Shown: one piece after another, positions 20,580 to 29,709 of the stretch
Layout: the number at the start of each line of letters is the position of its first letter
How positions within the stretch are numbered: the first letter of the stretch is position 1
Assembly: GCA_018057825.1 (NCBI GenBank)
Contig: JAGPCY010000008.1
Span: 1 to 64,000 of the forward strand
Source of the DNA: Kofleriaceae bacterium
GTDB lineage: Bacteria > Myxococcota_A > Polyangia > Haliangiales > Haliangiaceae
DNA: 64,000 nt
Direction: 5' to 3'
Made by a program: the position numbers and the translations under genes
Notes under the pieces: model-generated
Seen by the model: the letters and a program-made list of their open reading frames with translations, nothing else
Databases searched by the model: none
Told to the model about the DNA's origin: nothing

Positions 20580-22744
20580 CGCCCCATCGCCCCGGATGGG
20601 CCGTAGCCCCCCTCGCATCGGTGGTCGCCGAGGACGGAGAGTTCTGCGATGGTGACTGGATCGAAAGCAAAGATCAGGATCCCCTCGGTGAGATTCGACT
20701 GCTACAACTCGCCGACATCGGCGACGGCACCTTCCTGGACAGGTCGAATCGATACGTGAATCAAGCCACTTTCGAACGCCTTCGCTGCACCGAAGCGCTG
20801 GAGGGAGACGTACTTATCGCCCGCATGCCGGACCCTCTTGGTCGCGCATGTCAAATGCCGGGCCAACCAAGTCGGTGCATTACGGTTGTCGACGTCGCCA
20901 TCCTCCGCCCCGGTTCGAGTTCAGTCGATCCCCGATGGCTCACCCATTGCATCAACTCGCCAGCGATTCGAAGGTCCATCCAACTCCTCGCATCGGGCAC
21001 CACTCGTCAGCGAATCTCGCGGGGCAATCTCGCACAGATCGACATCCCCATCCCGCCAAAGCACGAGCAACGGCGCATTGTTGCGGCTGTCGACAACCTC
21101 CAGGCGTACCGTCGGCGAGCGAGAGAATCGCTGGAAGCCGTCCCGCCGCTCCTCGACAAGCTACGCCAGTCCATCCTCGCCGCCGCCTTCCGCGGCGACC
21201 TCACCGCCGACTGGCGCGCCAAGAACCCAGACGTCGAGCCCGCCGACCAGCTCCTCGCCCGCACACCGCCACCAACCGGCAAGTCCACAGGACGCGACGC
21301 GGCGATCACGGTCCGGCAGGGCCGCGCCGCGATCGGGGTTGGCGCGCAAGACCGAAAGTTACCATCGGGCTGGGCCTGGGTTGACATCTCTCGTGTCGCG
21401 AAGCTCGAAAGTGGACACACGCCAAGCCGCGCTCACTCCGACTACTGGGACGGCGGCGTACCTTGGATCGGGATCAAGGATGCCCGGGAGCACCACGGGC
21501 AGACGATCGTCACGACCTTCCAGACCGTCAGCCAACTCGGCCTCGAGAACTCGGCTGCCCGCCTACTGCCGGCCGGCACGGTTTGTCTCTCGCGAACAGC
21601 ATCCGTCGGCTACGTGACGATGATGGGGCGCCCCATGGCGACGAGCCAGGACTTCGCCAACTGGATCTGTACGCCGGCGCTCCTGCCCGAGTACCTCATG
21701 TTCGCCCTCCTGGCCGAGGGCGACCACCTCCTGACTTTCGGCGAAGGCAGCACGCACACGACCATCTACTACCCGGCACTCAAGGCCTTGCAGCTTGCGC
21801 TTCCACCGTTGGCCGAGCAAGCGGCTGTAGTGGCCAGCGTCAAGTCCAAGCTATCAGCCGTGACCCGACTCGAAGTCGTCGCGATCGAGTTGAACGAACG
21901 TGCGGATCAGCTTGATCCCGCTATCCTCGCCAAGGCCTTCCGCGGCGAGCTCGTCCCCCAGGATCCCAACGACGAGCCGGCCTCCGTCCTCCTCGAGCGC
22001 ATCCGCGCCGCGCGCGCCGAGACCCCGCCCCCACGCCGAGGCCGCACCACCGTCACCGACGACGCCCCTGCCCCGTCGTCGCCCGCCCCCCGCGTACCTC
22101 GCCCGCGCGCTCCCGCCGCGCCGCCGCCCACCCTCGCCGCCGCCGAGCCCGGCCCCACGTACCAGCCCCGGGCCACCCCCGCCGCGCCCCTCGCCGCCGC
22201 CGACCTCGTCGATCGCGTCGCCCCCGCGCTGTGGCGCCGCGGCCCTCTCGACAAAGACGACGCCATCCGCGCCGTCGCCGACCACCTCCGCGCCGCCGGC
22301 CAGGTCGACTTCCAGCGCCTCCGCTCCGACGGCCCGCTCTACACCCAGCTCGCCGCCGCCCTCGACCTCGCCGTCAAGGCCGGCCACCTCGATCGCCCGC
22401 GCCGCGGCACCGTCCGCGCCTGCCGCCCGGATCCCGCCGACTACACCCCCGACGACTGGCGCGCCGCCCTCCTCGCCGTCCTCACCCCCACCCCCACCGA
22501 TCGCGACCACGCCCTCCGCGCCGCCGCCGACTGGGCCCGCGACACCTGCGGCCTCGCCTTCGAGCGCCTCCGCTCCGACGGCCACATCCTCACCGCCCTC
22601 CGCTCCGCCCTCAACAGCGCCATCCGCCGCGGCGAGGTCGTGCGCCACGGCGCCGATCGCCTCGCCCGCGCCCCCGCCCCGCCCACCGAGGGCCAGCTCT
22701 CGTTCGCCGACCTGTCGCCCAACGATCGCGGGGAGCCGCGGTGA
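20576..22744 (+). CDS. hsdS: Type I restriction-modification, S (specificity) subunit with long C-terminal extension
   Basis: A 722-residue HsdS, much longer than the usual 380-480. It has two target-recognition domains (about 1-190 and 265-440), each closed by a conserved helix: QRRIVAAVDNLQAYRRRA...LRQSILAAAFRGDL and QAAVVASVKSKL...DPAILAKAFRGELV. After about residue 465 comes a Pro/Ala linker and then two related modules of about 60 residues. Module 1 contains DKDDAIRAVADHL then FQRLRSDG; module 2 contains DRDHALRAAADWA then FERLRSDG. They look like winged-helix DNA-binding units. The TRD part has clearly lower GC and a different codon style from its neighbours, as expected for exchangeable TRDs. 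The stop codon overlaps a GTG of a decayed fourth gene. Confidence 0.9.
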   Translation: MTPHRPGWAVAPLASVVAEDGEFCDGDWIESKDQDPLGEIRLLQLADIGDGTFLDRSNRYVNQATFERLRCTEALEGDVLIARMPDPLGRACQMPGQPSRCITVVDVAILRPGSSSVDPRWLTHCINSPAIRRSIQLLASGTTRQRISRGNLAQIDIPIPPKHEQRRIVAAVDNLQAYRRRARESLEAVPPLLDKLRQSILAAAFRGDLTADWRAKNPDVEPADQLLARTPPPTGKSTGRDAAITVRQGRAAIGVGAQDRKLPSGWAWVDISRVAKLESGHTPSRAHSDYWDGGVPWIGIKDAREHHGQTIVTTFQTVSQLGLENSAARLLPAGTVCLSRTASVGYVTMMGRPMATSQDFANWICTPALLPEYLMFALLAEGDHLLTFGEGSTHTTIYYPALKALQLALPPLAEQAAVVASVKSKLSAVTRLEVVAIELNERADQLDPAILAKAFRGELVPQDPNDEPASVLLERIRAARAETPPPRRGRTTVTDDAPAPSSPAPRVPRPRAPAAPPPTLAAAEPGPTYQPRATPAAPLAAADLVDRVAPALWRRGPLDKDDAIRAVADHLRAAGQVDFQRLRSDGPLYTQLAAALDLAVKAGHLDRPRRGTVRACRPDPADYTPDDWRAALLAVLTPTPTDRDHALRAAADWARDTCGLAFERLRSDGHILTALRSALNSAIRRGEVVRHGADRLARAPAPPTEGQLSFADLSPNDRGEPR

Positions 22745-23133
22745 GCCCTCCCTCCCGGAAGCTGCCGGCCTGGCCCTCTCCTGTCCGCAAAGGCGCGACC
22801 ACGCCCACCACGTCGGCCGCGCCCGTGTCGCTGACGCCGATCCCCGCCGGCTACCGGGCGTGGCTGGCGGCGCTGAAGGCCGACATCCGCGGCCGGACGC
22901 GACGATTGTGCCGCAACCTGCTGCACAATTGCCCTGGTTCCACCTGTGCACGCTGCTCGACAAGGTCACGCTCCGCGAGCCCCGCGCGTGGTACCTGGCC
23001 AACGCGGTCAAGCACGGCTGGTCGCGCAACGTCCTGGTCATGCAGACCGAGACGCAGGCGCACGCGCGGAGCGGGCGCGCGACCACCAACTTCCACACCA
23101 GCCTGCCGGCGCCGCAGTCCAACCTGGGCGCGC
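22741..23133 (+). pseudogene. Remnant of a YhcG/DUF1016-family PD-(D/E)XK nuclease gene
   Basis: A GTG inside the hsdS stop opens a frame reading PIPAGYRAWLAALKADIRGR, the typical start of DUF1016 (YhcG-type) proteins. Homology then jumps to another frame with IVPQPAAQLPWFHLCTLLDK, AWYLANAVKHGWSRNVLVMQ and NFHTSLPAPQSNL, all core DUF1016_N sequence. About 80 residues plus a frame are lost between the two parts, and the C-terminal nuclease domain is missing. DUF1016 nucleases are frequent neighbours of type I systems. The four-base coupling to hsdS suggests it was once the fourth gene of this operon. Confidence 0.75.
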
Positions 23134-23250
23134 GCCGCCGAGCTGCCGCAAGACAGCCACGGCTGTCGGATCATTGCCCCGCGGCGAGTCGATCATGGCG
23201 ATCACCCCTGAGGGCTGCGCCTACGAGCTGGGAGCGTCGCCACTGATTGG
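23134..23250 (+). pseudogene. Duplicated, frameshifted 3' end of a kelch lipoprotein gene
   Basis: This stretch encodes ELPQDSHGCRIIAP, then after a one-base shift GESIMAITPEGCAYELGAS. It matches the last ~30 residues of the intact kelch gene that ends at 25640 (DLPPDSAGCRIVARGE, then AITPEGCAYELGAS). The DNA at 23152-23239 aligns with 25545-25631. It is fused directly to the YhcG remnant, so a deletion probably removed most of a tandem kelch paralogue along with the nuclease C-terminus. Confidence 0.8.
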
Positions 23251-23396
23251 AATGCGGCGCGCGATGACGACTGATGCGTCGCCGGTCGCCCGCCGTCGGT
23301 GGATCCGCAGCACGGGCGTTCGCCCCTTTTGTCCCAGATCACGTCGTGCGCCGAACCGGCTTGCCGGGTACAGCATTGAAGCATAAGGTCCACGCC

Positions 23397-25640
23397 ATGA
23401 TCGGAATTGGTCCGGGCGCCGGTGGGGACAGGAGGCGATTCTGGCTGGTGCTCGCCATTGTGGGGCTGTGGGGCGGGTGTCGCCCACCGCCGCTGGCGCC
23501 GTTGCCGCGCATGGGCACCTGCAGCGCGCCGCTCGAGCCGCCGCCGCTTGGCGCGTGGACCGCGGGGCCGTCCGCTCCGACGCGACGCACCGGCGGTCTC
23601 ATGATGACGCTGACGGGTGGTCGTGTGCTGTTCGCGGGAGGCCGGGTCGGTGGCGGAGACGCGCCCTGTGTCACCGACGTCGAGCTGTTCGAGCCCGCGA
23701 CCATGGCGTGGCGCAGGCTCACGCCGCTGCCGATCGCGATGTGCAGCGGCGATGGCGTCGAGCTCGACGACGGCCGCGTCTTCGTCGGCATCCAAGTCCC
23801 TGGGCCGCCCAGCAACTGGCGATACGGCGAGGCCATCTTCCTAGTCTACGAGCCGTCGACCACTCTGTGGACTGAAGTGGCGCACGTCCCGGCGCCGTTC
23901 AACTTGCAGCGCGTTCTGCCACTTGGCGGAAACGAAGTCTTCTTGGCTGGGTTCGACCATGACAGCCTCATCAGTGCGTTCACATGGTCATCGAATGGAC
24001 TCACGATATCTTTCCCTCCGCCACGAACGCCGTACTACGGGGTCCGCGGGGTGCTCACCTCACGCGACCGCACAGTCACCTGGTTCCTAGACGACACATC
24101 AGTGCTGCGGTCTCCGGCCCCGGACCTCGCGCCCGTCGTGATCGCTGCCGCGCGACCGCGAGAGTCGCTCGAATACGCCATTGTGGCCGCGCAACACGTC
24201 ATTGCGAGGTCTGCAAAGGGATGGCTAATCTGGCCCCCCTCCTCCTCGATGTGGCGCGAGATTGTGCCGCCGCCGGAACACGACCGAACAGGCGGGCTAC
24301 GCGCGACGCTGGTGGAAGGTGACCGCGTCGACCGCGTCTTCATCGCGCGTCCGAACCGCTCCAGCACCAGCGCAAGCATCTTGTCGATACCCTCCGAGAC
24401 GTGGCAGCGCATCGCGAGCCCTCACGACGTCGACCGGCACTTCGCGGCACTCCCGGACGGCCGCATCCTCGCCGTCGACGCGACCGGACGCACCACGCTC
24501 TGGAGCGCCGCCGCCACGATGGACCTCAGCTGGCATCGGCTCGCCGCGGTTCCGCAGGTCTTGCGTGGCGCGTCGGTGACGCCACTCGCCGACGGCCGCG
24601 TGCTCGTGGCTGGCGGCAACGTCGGCGACTATCAGACGTCGTCGCGCGCGATCGTCGTCGATCCGTTGACCGGCGCCTGGTCCGAGACCGGCGCGATGTC
24701 GACGCCGCGGATCCATCACACCGCGACGCTCCTCGCCGACGGCCGCGTGCTGGTGGCCGGCGGCACGGACCACAACCGCATCGTCGACGTCACCTACTGG
24801 CGCTCGATGACGATGCCGCGCCCGTCGGACTACGACGAGGGCCTCATCGACCACGAGACGCTCGAAGTCTGGGACCCCAGGACGGGCGCCTGGAGCGCCG
24901 CGGGCCGTTTCCCGGTGCCGCTCACCGAGCAGTCGGCGGTCGTGCTCCGGGACGGCCGCGTCGCCTTCCTCGGCGGCAACGCGAGCCGACGAGTTCCCAA
25001 GCGGATGGCAGGCGGCCACTGGAGTCTCCGCTACGCCATGTGGAAGTTTAGCGGCGCGATGGTCTGGGATCCAGCCACCGAGCGCGTGACCGACATCGAC
25101 GCGACGCCGCGCCGCGATCATGTCGGCGCGCTGGTCCTGCAGGATGGCCGAGTACTCGCGCTCGGCGGCGTTCCGGAAGGCAACGAGCCGGCGCCGCTCG
25201 ACCTGCTCCAGGCGCTCGACCCGCGGACAAACGGCTTTGCCACGGTGGGCACGCTCCGCGTCTCGCGGGCATCGCCGCTCGCGGTTCAACTCGCCGACGG
25301 CACCGTGCTGATCGCTGGCGGCGCGGCGGGCGCCGGTGCCGCGCCGCGACGCGCCGGCCTGCCCATCGAGGCCTGGGCGCCGACCGGGACGTCGGCCCCG
25401 GCGCTGCCCGAGTTCGACGCCCCGCGCGACCCACAAGCCGCCCGTGTGCTCGCCGACGGCCACGTCGCGATCGCTGCGTGCGACCGCACGATCCTCTGGA
25501 ATCCCGCGACCGCCTCGTGGGCGCGCGCCGACGACCTGCCGCCCGACAGCGCCGGCTGCCGGATCGTCGCGCGGGGGGAGTCGTTCCTCGCGATCACCCC
25601 GGAGGGTTGCGCCTACGAGCTGGGAGCGTCCAAGCGATGA
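23397..25640 (+). CDS. Kelch-repeat lipoprotein
   Basis: A 747-residue protein with a lipoprotein signal (FWLVLAIVGLWGGC) and at least six kelch-type blades. Repeats of the form LADGRVLVAGG ... LTGAWSETGAM recur throughout, e.g. LTGGRVLFAGGR, LADGRVLVAGGN, LADGRVLVAGGT, LRDGRVAFLGGN, LQDGRVLALGG, LADGTVLIAGG. It should form one or two beta-propellers on the outside of the inner or outer membrane. No enzyme motif. The stop overlaps the ATG of a truncated PhoD-like gene. A decayed duplicate of its 3' end lies at 23134-23250. Confidence 0.85.
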   Translation: MIGIGPGAGGDRRRFWLVLAIVGLWGGCRPPPLAPLPRMGTCSAPLEPPPLGAWTAGPSAPTRRTGGLMMTLTGGRVLFAGGRVGGGDAPCVTDVELFEPATMAWRRLTPLPIAMCSGDGVELDDGRVFVGIQVPGPPSNWRYGEAIFLVYEPSTTLWTEVAHVPAPFNLQRVLPLGGNEVFLAGFDHDSLISAFTWSSNGLTISFPPPRTPYYGVRGVLTSRDRTVTWFLDDTSVLRSPAPDLAPVVIAAARPRESLEYAIVAAQHVIARSAKGWLIWPPSSSMWREIVPPPEHDRTGGLRATLVEGDRVDRVFIARPNRSSTSASILSIPSETWQRIASPHDVDRHFAALPDGRILAVDATGRTTLWSAAATMDLSWHRLAAVPQVLRGASVTPLADGRVLVAGGNVGDYQTSSRAIVVDPLTGAWSETGAMSTPRIHHTATLLADGRVLVAGGTDHNRIVDVTYWRSMTMPRPSDYDEGLIDHETLEVWDPRTGAWSAAGRFPVPLTEQSAVVLRDGRVAFLGGNASRRVPKRMAGGHWSLRYAMWKFSGAMVWDPATERVTDIDATPRRDHVGALVLQDGRVLALGGVPEGNEPAPLDLLQALDPRTNGFATVGTLRVSRASPLAVQLADGTVLIAGGAAGAGAAPRRAGLPIEAWAPTGTSAPALPEFDAPRDPQAARVLADGHVAIAACDRTILWNPATASWARADDLPPDSAGCRIVARGESFLAITPEGCAYELGASKR

Positions 25641-26092
25641 GCGTCGATATCGCGAGCCTGCCGCTTGTCCTCGCAGGCCCGATCCTACGACGGGTCACCA
25701 ACGTCGAAGTCAATGTCTGGATTGCTATGCGCGATGCGCGCGACGTCACCCTTCAACTTTTTGAGGCTTCGACATCCACACCGGCAGGGACAGCCACCGC
25801 CTCATCGCAGCGAGTCGGCGACCATCTCCACGTTGCGCTCGTGACTCTGTCCGACGTCTCGCTGACGAGTAGCGATCCGTCAGCGCCACGAACACCTCGA
25901 TGTTGGGGGCCGCTCCACGACCACGACGTGGTCCGACAACCTGTTGGAGAATTGCCCAGCCCTGCAGGTCAGTTCGGCGCGCCGACCAACGTTCTGCTCG
26001 ATCTGAGCCGCTTGCGCGTCGTTCGCCTTCCCCGCCGCGAAGATCTGGTCCCCGCTGCGAGATCAGTGCGGACGCCAAAGGGCGCCGCCTGA
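25637..26092 (+). pseudogene. Truncated PhoD-like metallophosphatase gene (N-terminus only)
   Basis: Starts at ATGA overlapping the kelch stop. The first ~75 residues (LPLVLAGPILRRVTNVEVNV, WIAMRDARDVTLQLFEAS, RVGDHLHVALVTL) resemble the N-terminal beta domain of bacterial PhoD-like phosphatases. From about residue 80 the frame loses resemblance and ends after 151 residues, far short of the ~600 expected; no metal-binding motif is present. I read it as a gene broken at its 5' end by the rearrangements that brought in the neighbouring foreign genes. A genuine short protein cannot be excluded. Confidence 0.5.
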
Positions 26093-26165
26093 TGCGGCTT
26101 CATCGTCGGACGCTCCGGCGTACCTCTAGCCGGCGCGCTGTCATCGGCACACCCCTCGCTTGCGC

Positions 26166-27227
26166 TCAAGGGTACGCTGACTTCTTCACGGCGAAGACGA
26201 CCCTCTTCCCGGGGAACTCAGTACAGCACCAGACGTTGTCCGAGGTCTTCGCCGCATAGATCGCCTCGGCCCCGATCGGCCAATCAGCTTTCTCTAGCGT
26301 CTTTCTTGGCTTTGCAGGATCCGAGATGTCGAAGATGTCCAACTCACCTCGATTGCTCCGCCCATGACTCCGGCTGACCCACAGGGACTTGCCCACCCTC
26401 GTGACGCCCTGCGCTTTCTCGCCAAGCATTCGATTCTTGATGACCCCGGTGAGGCCAGGCGGCGTCGTCCCTCCCTTGAGAACGGCGTCGGCATCGACGA
26501 TATCACGCGGTTGCCACCAGACAACTGAGGGCGGCGTATGGTAATGTTTGTAGTAGAAGCCGCAGGTGATCAAGGACGGCGACGACGGATTCGTCCAGTC
26601 CATGGACATCGACGACAAGATCGCAGGCGAGACACGCCGCGCGGCGCGCTGGATCAGGATGTAGCGATAGTCGTACGCGTAGTACGTGCCAGCCGAGGTG
26701 AGCTCGCAGCGCAACTTCGTACCGTCGGCCGCCGCGGGGATGAGCCTGTTGAGGTCGAAGGTTCGGATCAGATCGTTGGCGGAGTCGGCGACGAAGAGCG
26801 TCGTGCCGTGCACCGCGATCCCACCGGCGTGCACGGACTTCCCCTTGGAGTCCACAATCGGCCGGATCGACGCGCCGTCCTTCTCGACGAGGAGCACATG
26901 CCGATACCAGATATCGCCCATATCCGTCACGTCGACCAGCGACACCCGCACCCCCTTAAACCCCTTCCCATCCTTATCCTTGTCCTTGTTCGCGTGATAC
27001 CAGCTCACCAACAAGAACTTTCGAGACTCGTCAGCATTCGTGATGCCGGCGATCCCCTGCGGGTACCACTCGAACGTCTCGTAGTCGCCATCGTTCCAGC
27101 GAAACCCGGTATGAGGCTTCGCGACGAAGTACGGCTTGACTTTCAGCTCAGCGTCGCTGACGTGCTGCCCCTTCCGGTTAAGGCCATGCAACTCGTCACG
27201 CTTGACAAGGCTGTCCCAGGTCTTCAT
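26166..27227 (-). CDS. Lower-GC beta-propeller-like protein, probably acquired
   Basis: A 353-residue protein of unknown function. It has repeated beta-strand segments such as GGIAVHGTTLFVADSANDLI, GVTRVGKSLWVSRSHGRS and NVWCCTEFPGKRVVF, suggesting a propeller. It is rich in Tyr/Trp/Lys and its GC and codon use are much lower than the surroundings, a sign of transfer. No signal peptide is seen. ATG at 27227 is chosen because a GGAGGAAG ribosome site lies directly before it (spacing about 4-8); an upstream in-frame start exists. It sits between a truncated PhoD gene and a transposon. Confidence 0.75.
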   Translation of the reverse strand: MKTWDSLVKRDELHGLNRKGQHVSDAELKVKPYFVAKPHTGFRWNDGDYETFEWYPQGIAGITNADESRKFLLVSWYHANKDKDKDGKGFKGVRVSLVDVTDMGDIWYRHVLLVEKDGASIRPIVDSKGKSVHAGGIAVHGTTLFVADSANDLIRTFDLNRLIPAAADGTKLRCELTSAGTYYAYDYRYILIQRAARRVSPAILSSMSMDWTNPSSPSLITCGFYYKHYHTPPSVVWWQPRDIVDADAVLKGGTTPPGLTGVIKNRMLGEKAQGVTRVGKSLWVSRSHGRSNRGELDIFDISDPAKPRKTLEKADWPIGAEAIYAAKTSDNVWCCTEFPGKRVVFAVKKSAYP

Positions 27228-27324
27228 GTGCTTCCTCCGCAGGTGAAGGTTTCGTATCGCGCGCCGCTCGCGTCGACGCACAGAGCCAGGTGTTCATCTA
27301 GCAGCGAGCCGACAGGCGACGCCG

Positions 27325-27374
27325 GCACCCCACGCCCCACGGGGTGCTCCTCAGCCTGATCACGAAGGCTGAGG
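27325..27374. other. Two adjacent perfect hairpins
   Basis: GCACCCC (27325-27331) pairs with GGGGTGC (27341-27347), and one base later CCTCAGCCT (27349-27357) pairs with AGGCTGAGG (27366-27374) around GATCACGA. The pair lies between the leftward propeller gene start and the transposon. There is no T-tract. It could be a regulatory structure for either neighbour or part of the transposon end. Confidence 0.5.
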
Positions 27375-27402
27375 GCGCGAGCGGCCGTTTCGGTCGGGAT
27401 GG

Positions 27403-28044
27403 GTGAGGGAGAAGAAGGCAGCCCCCTCGGAAAAGTTGCGCACTTTGTCCGAGGAGGCTGGTCTCGGTGGCCCATTACCTCCGACCGAGGCGAGCCGCTT
27501 GTCCCATGACCTGATCTTCGACCGCAACTTCTTTGACGTCCTCGACCAGGAGGACGAGCGGGTGGCCGCCGCCGTGCAGGCGGCGGGGTGCCCGGTCTGC
27601 GCGGGCCGGCTGGATCAGGCGCGGTATCCGCGGAAGCCGCGCGGTGGCGACCTCGCGCTAGCCGGCGAGGCGTTGGCGTGGCGGCGGAGCTGGTGCTGTG
27701 CGCGCGAGGGCTGCCGGAAGCGCGTGACGCCGCCGTCGCTGGTGTTCCTCGGGCGGCGCGTCTACCTGGCGATCACGGTGGTCGTCGCGGCGTGGCGGGA
27801 CCTGGTCGCCCTGACCGCGCCACCGCGACGGACGGTCCGCCGGTGGCAGGCGTGGTTCGCAACGCTGGCCCTGGGCACGCGCTGGTTTGAGGAGGTGCGT
27901 GGTCGGCTGGCGCCGCCGTGGCAGCCAGGCGAGTCGTTGCCGGCGGCATTGGTCGCGCGGGTGCTGCCGGGCCGGACGCCGGCCGCGGCGCTGATCGCGA
28001 CGCTGCGCCTGCTGGCCCCGCGGCACCACGCCACGCCGCGCTGA
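27403..28044 (+). CDS. Transposon-associated small zinc-ribbon protein
   Basis: A 213-residue protein (GTG start) with a C-x2-C ... C-x4-C cluster (GCPVCAG and WCCAREGCRKRVTPPSLVFLG) typical of a zinc ribbon found in transposase-linked proteins, followed by Trp/Arg-rich helices (RRTVRRWQAWFATLALG). It precedes the transposase by about 140 bp. It may serve as a DNA-end-binding or targeting subunit; that is inference. The exact start is uncertain, since the first ~30 codons overlap a possible element end. Confidence 0.6.
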   Translation: MREKKAAPSEKLRTLSEEAGLGGPLPPTEASRLSHDLIFDRNFFDVLDQEDERVAAAVQAAGCPVCAGRLDQARYPRKPRGGDLALAGEALAWRRSWCCAREGCRKRVTPPSLVFLGRRVYLAITVVVAAWRDLVALTAPPRRTVRRWQAWFATLALGTRWFEEVRGRLAPPWQPGESLPAALVARVLPGRTPAAALIATLRLLAPRHHATPR

Positions 28045-28185
28045 CCACGATCATCGAGGGCCGGAGGTCGACCCGCAGAGCTTGGCGCGCTCGTCACGTA
28101 GAGGTGGCCGCGGCACCGCCGTAGGGTGCCGCGGAACACGATCGCCCTGACGAGGAACGTCGGGGCACACGGGAGGAGTCTGCAC

Positions 28186-29709
28186 ATGACCACGAGCACG
28201 CCTCGCGACGCGTCGGTGACGCGGCGTTGGGCCCGACTACGCTTCTCGATCATCGGGCCGCTGCTGGCGGCCCCCGCCGAACACGGCGAGCTAGGCGCGC
28301 GCATCGCTGAGCTGGCGAGCAAGGCCTACGAGCACCCGACGACCGGCGAGGTGATCCGCTTCGGCGCGTCGACGATCGAGCGCTGGTACTACGCCGCGCG
28401 CGACGCCGCCGATCCGGTCATCGCGCTGGCGCGGAAGGTGCCGTCGCACGCCGGGACGTTCGCGGCGATGCCGGCACGGCTGGCCGCGGCGCTCGCGACG
28501 CAGTACCAGGCGCACCCGGGGTGGAGCTACCAGCTGCACCACGACAACCTGCTCGCGGTCGTGCGGGAGCAGCCGGCGCTGGGCCCACCACCGAGCTACC
28601 CGACGACGCGGCGGTTCATGCGCCATCAGGGCTGGCTCCGTCATCGCAAGAAGCGTCGGCTCGAGGCCGATCGCGACGCCGCGCGCGAGGCCCGCGAGAC
28701 GCGCAGCTTCGAGGTCAGCCACGTCCACGCGCTGTGGCACCTCGACTTCCACCAGGGCTCGCGCAAGGTGCTGACGCCGGCCGGCGCGTGGCAGCACCCG
28801 CAGCTGCTCGGCGTCGTCGACGACCGCTCGCGGCTCTGCTGCCACCTGCAGTGGTACCTCGACGCGACCGCCGACGCGCTGATCCACGGCCTCAGCCAGG
28901 CCATCCAGAAGCGGGGGCTGCCGCGCGCGCTCTTGACCGACAACGGCGCCGCGATGGTCGCGGCCGAGACGACCGAGGGGCTGGCGCGGCTCGGCATCGT
29001 CCACCACACGACGCTGCCGTACTCGCCCGAGCAGAACGCCAAGCAGGAGGTCTTCTGGGCGCAGATCGAAGGCCGCCTCGTGCCGATGCTCGAGGGCGAG
29101 CCCGCGTTGACGCTGGCGCTGCTCAACGAGGCGACCCAGGCGTGGGTCGAGGGCGAGTACCAGCGGCGCGTCCACAGCGAGCTGGGCACGTCGCCGCTCG
29201 ACCGCGCGCTGGCGGGCCCCTCCGTCGTTCGACCGAGCCCTGCCTCCGATGACCTGCGCCGCGCCTTCCGCGCCGAGACGACGCGCGCGGTCCGGCGTTC
29301 GGACGGGACGTTCACTGTCCAGGGTGTCCGCTTCGAGCTGCCAGCACGCTACCGAACGCTGACCCGCGTCACGGTGCGGTATGCGCGCTGGGATCTCACC
29401 AGCGTCGACCTCGTCGACCCGCGGCAGGGCAGTCACCTCGCGGTGCTGTTGCCGCTCGACAAGGAGCAGAACGCCGACGGTCGCCGCCGCGCGCTGGCAC
29501 CGACGCCCACCGGCCCGGCCGCACCTGCGCCGGCGACCGACGGCATCGCCCCGCACCTGCGCCAGCTCATGGCCGACCACGCCGCCACCGGCATGCCACC
29601 CGCGTACCTGCCCAAGCCGGTGCTAGCCGCGGCAGCCGACGACCTCGACGACCTCGATCACGACGACGACGACGACCACCACCACGCCTCGCCGAAGGCC
29701 GTACGATGA
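28186..29709 (+). CDS. DDE (integrase-core) transposase
   Basis: A 507-residue transposase of the rve/integrase superfamily. The catalytic triad has exact retroviral spacing: Asp187 (WHLDFH), Asp252 (LLTDNGAA), Glu288 (KQEVFWAQIE), so D-64-D-35-E. The N-terminal ~130 residues are helical and HTH-like (STIERWYYAARD, TTRRFMRHQGW). The C-terminus after about 350 is a small beta domain (RFELPARYRTLTRVTVRY), and it ends in an acidic-histidine tail (DHDDDDDHHH). A GGGAGGAG ribosome site precedes the ATG. It overlaps the ATPase gene by four bases. Confidence 0.9.
   Translation: MTTSTPRDASVTRRWARLRFSIIGPLLAAPAEHGELGARIAELASKAYEHPTTGEVIRFGASTIERWYYAARDAADPVIALARKVPSHAGTFAAMPARLAAALATQYQAHPGWSYQLHHDNLLAVVREQPALGPPPSYPTTRRFMRHQGWLRHRKKRRLEADRDAAREARETRSFEVSHVHALWHLDFHQGSRKVLTPAGAWQHPQLLGVVDDRSRLCCHLQWYLDATADALIHGLSQAIQKRGLPRALLTDNGAAMVAAETTEGLARLGIVHHTTLPYSPEQNAKQEVFWAQIEGRLVPMLEGEPALTLALLNEATQAWVEGEYQRRVHSELGTSPLDRALAGPSVVRPSPASDDLRRAFRAETTRAVRRSDGTFTVQGVRFELPARYRTLTRVTVRYARWDLTSVDLVDPRQGSHLAVLLPLDKEQNADGRRRALAPTPTGPAAPAPATDGIAPHLRQLMADHAATGMPPAYLPKPVLAAAADDLDDLDHDDDDDHHHASPKAVR

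Noticed and set aside
17478-20618. A 1046-codon open frame on the minus strand opposite hsdR/hsdM
   Set aside because: It is antisense to two clear type I subunits; high-GC DNA keeps opposite frames open, and its product is low-complexity Gly/Ala/Glu/Val with no domain.
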